Of a stretch of DNA of 5,833 nucleotides, positions 1 through 4,586 are shown piece after piece. The notes beneath the pieces were generated by a model. That model was not told where the DNA came from, searched no databases, and saw only the letters and a list, made by a program, of their open reading frames with translations. Position numbers and translations under genes: made by a program. Position 1 is the stretch's first letter. Each line of letters starts with the position of its first letter. Origin of the DNA: Pseudomonadota bacterium (GTDB lineage: Bacteria > Desulfobacterota > Anaeroferrophillalia > Anaeroferrophillales > Tharpellaceae); the NCBI GenBank assembly GCA_030641485.1, contig DAOWHJ010000123.1, positions 1 through 5,833 of the forward strand. The letters run 5' to 3'.

Positions 1-164
1 AGTTGATCGGAGCCAATCGGGCCGGTCTTTTTATTCATCTTGCGCCCGTTTTTGGAACAATTATGGCAGTTCTCTTTTTAGGTGAAAGATTTTTCTGGTT
101 TCACGGTATCGGGATTGTCATGATTATTTCCGGTATTATTTTGACATTACAAAAAAAGCTGTGA
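1..164 (+). CDS. EamA/DMT-family transporter, C-terminal end (partial)
   Basis: This is the last 53 codons of a membrane protein whose start lies left of the window; the reading frame begins at base 3 and stops with TGA at 162-164. The visible part holds two hydrophobic helices separated by a short GERFFWFHG turn, and ends in a basic QKKL tail. A helix starting near 'HLAPVFGTIMAVLFLGE' followed by a final glycine-containing helix is the usual end of the ten-helix drug/metabolite transporter (EamA) proteins, inner-membrane exporters of metabolites or amino acids. The substrate cannot be told from this fragment. Its stop overlaps the GTG start codon of the next gene, so the two are probably co-transcribed. 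Family assignment rests on a short segment and is likely rather than certain. Confidence 0.72.
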   Translation, partial: LIGANRAGLFIHLAPVFGTIMAVLFLGERFFWFHGIGIVMIISGIILTLQKKL

Positions 165-1018
165 TTATGAAAACTTATCTCGACTGTTTACCTTGCTTCA
201 TGAACCAGATTGTCCGGGTCGGTCGTCTGCTGAAGATTTCAGAGACTGACTGTTGTGCCATGCTCCGTGAATTTGCTGATGACTTTGCGGAGATTAAACT
301 GGATGATCCTCCACCTAAAACCTCAATCAAACTCTATGATATGATCAGTCGCTATAGCGGGGTTGAAGATCCCTTCAAAGAGATCAAGGATGAGAGTACC
401 AAGAAGGCATTGGCACTATATCCTGAGTTGAAACAGAGGGTAGAAGAGGCCGACTCACCCTTGAGCCTGGCGGCAAAATTTGCAGTTGCTGGCAATGTTA
501 TTGATTTTGGGGTGGCCTCGCAATTTGATCTATCTGCAGAACTTGACCGGGTGGTTGATGACGGTGCATTTGGTAAATGGCTGGAGAGTGACTTTTTCTT
601 AGCTTTAGGTGGTGCCGACTGGCTGCTTTATCTGGGAGATAATACTGGCGAGACCGTCATGGATCGTCTTTTCATCGAAACCATTGTCAAAGAAACCGCA
701 ACTCCGGTAACCTACATTGTCCGTGAAAAACCTATTATCAATGACGCAATCCTAGCTGATGCCGTGGCGGCTGGCATTGACCAATGTGCAAAAATAATCT
801 CCTCTGGTTGCCGTGCCCCCGGAACCGTGCTTGATCTCTGTAGCCCAGAATTTATTGATCTGTTTCACAATGCCCCGTTGATTGTTAGTAAGGGTCAAGG
901 TAATTTCGAAACCTTGTCTGAAGTAAAAGCGCCAATTTTTTTCTTCCTCAAAGCAAAATGTCAAGTCGTTGCTGAACATCTGGAAGTAAATCTTGGAGAC
1001 CTTGTTCTCACTACCTAA
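161..1018 (+). CDS. DUF89 / ARMT1-like metal-dependent phosphatase
   Basis: Complete protein of 285 residues from GTG 161, or 283 from ATG 167. The ATG fits the family's usual 'MKxYLDCxPCF' beginning better; neither start has a clear Shine-Dalgarno, and the overlap with the transporter stop suggests translational coupling. Family motifs are all present (numbering from GTG): Cys9 and Cys12 in CLPC, AGNVIDFG at 110-117, GDNTGETVMDRL at 159-170 with Asp160, Asn161 and Asp168, INDA around 193-196, SGCRAPGTVL at 215-224, KGQGNFETL at 244-252 and a C-terminal LKAKCQVVAEHL. The Asp/Asn motif is the likely metal-binding active site. DUF89 proteins are known as metal-dependent phosphatases proposed to remove damaged or excess phosphorylated metabolites; this one resembles the short stand-alone microbial type. 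The protein looks intact and cytoplasmic (no signal peptide). Its physiological substrate is unknown, and it probably belongs to the transporter transcription unit rather than to the acyl-CoA operon downstream. Confidence 0.88.
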   Translation: MIMKTYLDCLPCFMNQIVRVGRLLKISETDCCAMLREFADDFAEIKLDDPPPKTSIKLYDMISRYSGVEDPFKEIKDESTKKALALYPELKQRVEEADSPLSLAAKFAVAGNVIDFGVASQFDLSAELDRVVDDGAFGKWLESDFFLALGGADWLLYLGDNTGETVMDRLFIETIVKETATPVTYIVREKPIINDAILADAVAAGIDQCAKIISSGCRAPGTVLDLCSPEFIDLFHNAPLIVSKGQGNFETLSEVKAPIFFFLKAKCQVVAEHLEVNLGDLVLTT

Positions 1019-1043
1019 TCAGCCCGTTATAAAGCAAAAAACT

Positions 1044-1057
1044 CAGGTCGAAACCTG
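1044..1057 (-). terminator. Small hairpin, terminator-like when read on the minus strand
   Basis: CAGGT (1044-1048) and ACCTG (1053-1057) pair around a four-base loop. Read on the minus strand the loop is TTCG and the stem is followed, two bases on, by six T residues (complement of 1036-1041), which resembles a short rho-independent terminator. On the plus strand the A-run precedes the stem and no T-run follows, so it is a poor terminator for the phosphatase gene. The stem is only five base pairs and no minus-strand gene is visible, so this is a weak call. Confidence 0.25.
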
Positions 1058-1116
1058 GTTATTGTAAGCTCAACTCCATAAAATCAGTGTTTAATTTTGT
1101 CACTGCGCTGAAAAAA

Positions 1117-1147
1117 ATAGTTGATTTTTCATTTCTCCTTCAACTAT
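1117..1147. repeat. 8-bp inverted repeat in the tetR promoter region
   Basis: ATAGTTGA (1117-1124) and TCAACTAT (1140-1147) are exact inverted copies separated by 15 bases. The repeat sits over and just upstream of where the -35 element belonging to the TATAAT box would lie. It could be a second protein-binding site or a chance repeat in AT-rich DNA. It is upstream of the expected transcription start, so a role in the operon's own RNA is unlikely. Confidence 0.4.
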
Positions 1148-1154
1148 ATACAAT

Positions 1155-1160
1155 TATAAT
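1155..1160 (+). promoter_or_regulatory. Putative sigma-70 -10 box for the tetR operon
   Basis: TATAAT matches the sigma-70 -10 consensus exactly and lies 32 bases before the tetR ATG. No good -35 hexamer is found 16-18 bases upstream: the sequence there (about 1131-1138) is pyrimidine-rich. A TTGATT at 1121-1126 is too far away for this box, but could pair with the weaker TATATA at 1145-1150 (18-base spacing). Transcription from 1155-1160 would start near 1167, inside the palindrome, giving a leader of only about 20 bases. Confidence 0.5.
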
Positions 1161-1163
1161 TTC

Positions 1164-1179
1164 TAACGACCGGTCGGTA
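1164..1179. promoter_or_regulatory. TetR-type operator (imperfect 16-bp palindrome)
   Basis: The central ten bases, CGACCGGTCG (1167-1176), form a perfect palindrome. With flanks it extends to TAACGACCGGTCGGTA, in which 14 of 16 positions are symmetrical; only the pair 1166/1177 fails. A single change of A1166 to C would give a perfect TACCGACCGGTCGGTA. Palindromes built on ACCGACCGGTCGGT are known operators of TetR regulators of fatty-acid and phenylacetate degradation (for example PfmR of Thermus, from memory). It lies directly after the -10 box, overlapping the expected start of transcription and ending seven bases before the tetR start. A bound repressor would therefore block the promoter, and autoregulation by the adjacent TetR protein is the natural reading. 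I see no second copy in the window. Confidence 0.72.
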
Positions 1180-1186
1180 TTTTTCT

Positions 1187-1804
1187 ATGAAAGATAAATT
1201 TATAATCAAACAACAGCAACTTTTTGACAAAGCCGCAGCTCTTTTTGCACAAAAGGGCTATCATGGAACGTCAATAAATGATCTGGCCCGATCTATGGAC
1301 CTGAAAAAAGGTTCACTTTATCACTATTTCAGGAGCAAGGAGGAACTTTTATTCCGTCTTCTTGATCAGTATATAAGCGATGCTCTTGCTGAAATTGAAG
1401 TGATCTGCGCATTAGATATCATTGCGACTGCCAAACTTAAGCGGTTTATGCTTTTCTACAGCAGGTTTTATGCTGGTGACCGTGATCGATTGGTTCTGCT
1501 GATCAATGATATAGACAAACTCGGCCCAGTTTACCGCGGCCAGGTAATCGAGAAAGAACGCCGCTACTATAAAGCCCTGACTGGAATTTTCACTCAGCTT
1601 CAGGAGGTGGGTATCATGAAACCAATGGTACCTGCGGTTGCAGCTTATGCATTCTTCGGCATGGTTCACTACACCTGTAACTGGTTTCAGCAGGATGGTG
1701 AGATAAGCGCCGAGGCCTTAGGCGAAATGTTTCTTGAGATTTTTACCAAAGGTATTTTTTTAAATGAAAAGAAAGAGGGAGTAAATTGTGATGTCGGACA
1801 ATAG
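1187..1804 (+). CDS. TetR-family transcriptional regulator of the acyl-CoA operon
   Basis: A 205-residue protein, normal length for TetR repressors. The N-terminal DNA-binding domain occupies about residues 5-55: the helix-turn-helix runs from 'GTSINDLARSMDLKKGSLYH' (27-46) into YFRSKEELLFRLLD. The remainder is a helical ligand-binding domain. Its end, 'FGMVHYTCNWFQQDGEISA' (157-175) followed by a LxxFLxIFxxG-like helix, resembles TetR regulators of fatty-acid, branched-chain or steroid degradation, whose usual ligands are acyl-CoAs. The ATG at 1187 has no clear Shine-Dalgarno and is preceded immediately by the operator, so translation may use a very short leader. The 3' end overlaps the carboxyltransferase gene by 14-17 bases, so regulator and enzymes are translated together. 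Likely role: repressor of its own operon, released by a pathway CoA thioester. The ligand is inferred, not visible. Confidence 0.9.
   Translation: MKDKFIIKQQQLFDKAAALFAQKGYHGTSINDLARSMDLKKGSLYHYFRSKEELLFRLLDQYISDALAEIEVICALDIIATAKLKRFMLFYSRFYAGDRDRLVLLINDIDKLGPVYRGQVIEKERRYYKALTGIFTQLQEVGIMKPMVPAVAAYAFFGMVHYTCNWFQQDGEISAEALGEMFLEIFTKGIFLNEKKEGVNCDVGQ
1775..1793 (+). promoter_or_regulatory. Ribosome binding site with two possible carboxyltransferase starts
   Basis: GAGGGAG (1775-1781), inside the end of tetR, is six bases before GTG 1788 and nine before the in-frame ATG 1791. Both spacings are acceptable; ATG 1791 is the more likely initiator by codon preference and changes the protein by one residue. 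A third in-frame ATG at 1809 lies just after the tetR stop but has no comparable Shine-Dalgarno. Confidence 0.55.
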
Positions 1805-3365
1805 TGTGATGCAAGAAAAAATTGATCATTTAAGGAGGGTTAAGGCCGCCGCCGCCCTGGGGGGTGGACAGGAGAAGATTGATAAAGAGCATAGCAAAGG
1901 TCGCCTGACCGCCAGGGAGAGAATTGATGCCCTGCTTGATGAAGGCAGTTTTGTTGAGTTTAATCGCTTGATAAAACATCAGGAGGGAGCACCAGGAGAT
2001 GGGATTGTCACTGGCCACGGTACGATTAATAACCGCATAGTCTGTCTTTATGCACAGGATGCCACTGTATTGGGGGGCTCACAAGGTTATATGCATGGTC
2101 GAAAACTCTATAAAATCCATGAAATGGCCATGAATATGGGGGTGCCCATTATTGCTCTCAACAACTCTCCCGGAGCTCGGGTCGTACGTCCTGAATTAGC
2201 CGGTAGCGATGATCCATACAGGGTTAGTGATGAAAAACATGCCGGGGTCGTTTTTTATGTCAACACCTTAAGTTCCGGGGTAATCCCGCAAATTGCCGCA
2301 ATCTTTGGCAACTGCACCGGCGGCTCAGTTTACTCTCCTGCGCTGATGGATTTTATCTTTATGGTCGATAAAGAGTCGCACATGTTTATAACCGGCCCCA
2401 AAGTGATTAAATCGGTGACGGGTGAAGAGGTTTCAATGGCAGACCTCGGCGGAGCCGAGGTTCACTGCGCAAAAACCGGAGTAGCTGACTTTAAGGTGGA
2501 GAGCGAGCTTGACTGTTTTGCTGAAATCCGGCGTTTACTCGACTTTCTACCTGATAACTGGCAAAAAGCTCCCAACCGACAAAAAAATGAAGATGATCCG
2601 GAACGCCTTGCTGATCGACTCAACGAGCTGGTTCCATCATCTACAAGTAAAGCTTACGATATGCGCAAAGTAATTAATGAAATCGTTGATATGGGCGATT
2701 TCTGTGAAGTCAAAGCCGAATTTGCCAAAGAGATTATTGTCGGTTTTGCTCGTATTGATGGAGAAAGCGTCGGGATTGTTGCCAATCAACCAATGGTTAA
2801 GGCGGGCTGTATGACGGTGGAGAGTTCGCTCAAGCAGGCTCGTTTTATCCGCTTTTGTGACTGTTTCAATATCCCGCTGGTACTGCTGGTTGATACGCCA
2901 GGATACCTGCCTGGTAAAGGTCAGGAACATGCTGCCATCATCACCCATGGGGCGAAGGTACTTTATGCACTTTCTGAAGCCACAGTTCCTAAAGTTGCTG
3001 TGCTACTTCGTAAAGTATACGGCGGTGCAGCTTTAGGGATGGGGATTTTGCCTGGTTTCGGCACTGATCTAATCTATGCTTGGCCGACAGCTGAAATTGG
3101 CGCTATGGGAGCCAAACAGGCAGTTGGTCTCTTTTACAGCAAAGAGATAGAGGCAGCTCCAGACCCCGAAGGATTTAGATTAACAAAGGAGACTGAGTAT
3201 CGTAACCTCTACGCTGACTCTCTCGCATTAGCTTCGCAGGTTACCTATGTTCATGATATTATTGAACCCAATGAAACCCGCCGTTACCTGACTCGATCTT
3301 TGCGTTTACTACGCGGTAAAGCGCGCCGTAAGCGGCTCGGACATCACGGCAATATGCCATTATAA
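1788..3365 (+). CDS. Acyl-CoA carboxyltransferase subunit (PccB/MmdA-like), divergent
   Basis: A 525-residue protein (524 from ATG 1791), the usual length for the carboxyltransferase subunit of biotin-dependent acyl-CoA carboxylases and Na+-pumping decarboxylases. Both crotonase-fold halves are present. The N half has 'SKGRLTARERIDALLDEGSF' (36-55), GNCTGGSVYSPALMDFIFMV (174-193) and HMFITGPKVIKSVTGEEV (198-215). The C half has LVDTPGYLPGKGQE (367-380), KVYGGAALGM (409-418), YAWPTAEIGAMG (430-441) and a terminal HGNMPL. The oxyanion-hole glycines (Gly178-Gly179; Gly413-Ala414) are kept. Departures: NNSPGAR (125-131) replaces the usual NDSGGAR, about 11 extra residues lie between it and the VNTLSSGVIPQ helix, and Leu416 aligns with the Asp that marks propionyl-CoA enzymes (Asp422 of Streptomyces PccB). 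The YAWPTAE and HGNMPL motifs argue against 3-methylcrotonyl-CoA carboxylase. It transfers carboxyl between biotin and an acyl-CoA; whether it carboxylates or decarboxylates, and which substrate, is open because no partner subunit is visible. Confidence 0.9.
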   Translation: MMSDNSVMQEKIDHLRRVKAAAALGGGQEKIDKEHSKGRLTARERIDALLDEGSFVEFNRLIKHQEGAPGDGIVTGHGTINNRIVCLYAQDATVLGGSQGYMHGRKLYKIHEMAMNMGVPIIALNNSPGARVVRPELAGSDDPYRVSDEKHAGVVFYVNTLSSGVIPQIAAIFGNCTGGSVYSPALMDFIFMVDKESHMFITGPKVIKSVTGEEVSMADLGGAEVHCAKTGVADFKVESELDCFAEIRRLLDFLPDNWQKAPNRQKNEDDPERLADRLNELVPSSTSKAYDMRKVINEIVDMGDFCEVKAEFAKEIIVGFARIDGESVGIVANQPMVKAGCMTVESSLKQARFIRFCDCFNIPLVLLVDTPGYLPGKGQEHAAIITHGAKVLYALSEATVPKVAVLLRKVYGGAALGMGILPGFGTDLIYAWPTAEIGAMGAKQAVGLFYSKEIEAAPDPEGFRLTKETEYRNLYADSLALASQVTYVHDIIEPNETRRYLTRSLRLLRGKARRKRLGHHGNMPL

Positions 3366-3411
3366 TGCAACGCCAGCAAAATTATAATCAGGTAAAATAG
3401 GGGAATAAATT
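3366..3411 (+). promoter_or_regulatory. Short gap with Shine-Dalgarno for the dehydrogenase
   Basis: The 46-base gap between carboxyltransferase and dehydrogenase holds AGGGGA (3399-3404), seven bases before ATG 3412, which fixes that start. No hairpin with a T-run and no convincing promoter is seen, so the transcript probably reads through. Confidence 0.6.
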
Positions 3412-4563
3412 ATGGATTTTTCTTTTTCTGAAGAGCAGTTAATGTTGCGTGATCTGGCCCGAAAATTTGCCAAAAATGAGATGCGACCACTATTACAAGA
3501 GTGTGAGAAAGAGCGTCGTACACCTGAACATCTGACTAAAAAAATGGCAGATTTGGGGTTGCTCGGAGCACACCTACCGAAAGAGTACGGTGGCTCTGGT
3601 CTTGACTATCTCTCATCAGCAATTATCTGGGAGGAGTTAAGCAAGGTGAGCTGGACCATGGCTTTAGGAATCTTGGGTCATGCAGTTTTAAGTGGAACCA
3701 TCTTAAGTTCGGTAGCAACGGATGCCCAAAAGAGAGAGTACCTGGAACCTCTTTGCCGGGGTGAATTGATGTTTGCAACTGCCACGGTTGAACCTAATGC
3801 CGGCAGTGACGCCACCGCAATTGAATGCAGTGCTAAATTGACTGATGGGCATTGGTTGCTCAATGGCACTAAAAATTTTGTCACTGGCGGCGGGTTGGCA
3901 GATTATTTTCTGGTTCTTGCCCAAACCGACAAAAAACTTGGCACTAAGGGGATGGTGCTTTTATTGGTTGACAGCAAATCAGATGGTATCAGTTTTGAGG
4001 ATGTGAGACTCGTCGGCGGTCGTACCAGTAACATTGTCAATCTTGCTTTTTCTGATTGTCAGGTTCCTGCAGATGACGTCATAGGTAAGGTTGGTCGGGG
4101 TCTGCATGGAGCTTTTTATGGTATCGATACAGCGCGGGTCTTTATTACTGCCGGAGCGTTGGGAATGACTCAGGGATGCATTGATGCTAGTTTGAGATAT
4201 GTCGGAGAGAGAGAGCAGTTTGGTAAAGCGATTGGTGGCTTTCAACTGATCCAAGGGGTGATCGCCAGGATGGCAGCAGAGATCGAACCTTTGCGTTGGC
4301 AACTCTATTACGCCGCCGACCTTAAAGATCAAGGTAAGCCCCATGGCAAAGAGCTCTCAAGTGCAAAGTGGCTTGCATCTGAATTAGCAGTAAAGGCTGC
4401 GGCCGAGGCGATCCGTCTGCATGGTGCTTATGGCTGTACGGATGAGTATGACCTTGAACATCATCATCGAGATGCGGTTTTAAGCACTATTTTAGGCGGT
4501 ACCAGTGAAATGCATAAGCTGATGATCGGCAGGGAGTTAATTGGCATTAATGCAATGACATAG
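3412..4563 (+). CDS. Acyl-CoA dehydrogenase-family flavoprotein without the usual catalytic glutamate
   Basis: A complete 383-residue protein of normal family length with all three acyl-CoA dehydrogenase domains: N-terminal helical (about 5-116), middle beta-barrel (about 120-215) and C-terminal helical (about 228-378). FAD and substrate motifs are well kept: ATATVEPNAGSD (122-133), GTKNFVTGG (152-160), REQFGKAIGGFQLIQ (267-281), LHGAYGCTDEY (336-346), HHRDAVL (351-357) and GGTSEMHKLMIGRELIG (362-378). The family normally removes the alpha proton with a Glu just before the GT of the last motif (MCAD, GCDH) or in the DLER-like helix (IVD, LCAD). Here these are Gly362 and Ala241, so neither base is present. 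The residue aligned by eye with the dicarboxylate-binding Arg94 of glutaryl-CoA dehydrogenase is Thr82, against that activity. The fold and FAD use are secure; the reaction is not. It may use another base, or carry out a different FAD-dependent acyl-CoA reaction, as in the desulfinase branch of the family. Electrons, if released, would go to electron-transfer flavoprotein, which is not encoded here. Confidence 0.9.
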   Translation: MDFSFSEEQLMLRDLARKFAKNEMRPLLQECEKERRTPEHLTKKMADLGLLGAHLPKEYGGSGLDYLSSAIIWEELSKVSWTMALGILGHAVLSGTILSSVATDAQKREYLEPLCRGELMFATATVEPNAGSDATAIECSAKLTDGHWLLNGTKNFVTGGGLADYFLVLAQTDKKLGTKGMVLLLVDSKSDGISFEDVRLVGGRTSNIVNLAFSDCQVPADDVIGKVGRGLHGAFYGIDTARVFITAGALGMTQGCIDASLRYVGEREQFGKAIGGFQLIQGVIARMAAEIEPLRWQLYYAADLKDQGKPHGKELSSAKWLASELAVKAAAEAIRLHGAYGCTDEYDLEHHHRDAVLSTILGGTSEMHKLMIGRELIGINAMT

Positions 4564-4586
4564 TAATGAAAGAGGGGAGTTGAAAG

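Larger units (their letters stand above)
1019..1186. other. Intergenic regulatory region between two transcription units
   Basis: This 168-base, AT-rich stretch has no coding potential that I can support. It carries, in order, a small hairpin (1044-1057), an 8-bp inverted repeat (1117-1147), a consensus -10 box (1155-1160) and a 16-bp imperfect palindrome (1164-1179) that ends seven bases before the tetR start codon. It is the only sizeable gap in the window and is where I place the end of the transporter/phosphatase unit and the start of the tetR-led operon. Confidence 0.7.

Noticed and set aside
1121..1150. TTGATT (1121-1126) with TATATA (1145-1150) as the main tetR promoter
   Set aside because: Possible at 18-base spacing but the -10 is weaker than the exact TATAAT at 1155-1160, which also fits the operator position better. 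Kept only as an alternative.
3412..4563. Annotation as glutaryl-CoA dehydrogenase, with the carboxyltransferase as glutaconyl-CoA decarboxylase
   Set aside because: The operon layout invites this, but the residue aligned with the GCDH carboxylate-binding Arg is Thr82 and the GCDH base Glu is Gly362. The carboxyltransferase has PccB-type motifs rather than the GcdA type.
1788..4563. Leucine degradation pair (isovaleryl-CoA dehydrogenase and 3-methylcrotonyl-CoA carboxylase)
   Set aside because: The dehydrogenase lacks the IVD catalytic Glu (Ala241), and the carboxyltransferase ends in HGNMPL and has YAWPTAE, which are propionyl/methylmalonyl-type, not MCC-type, features.
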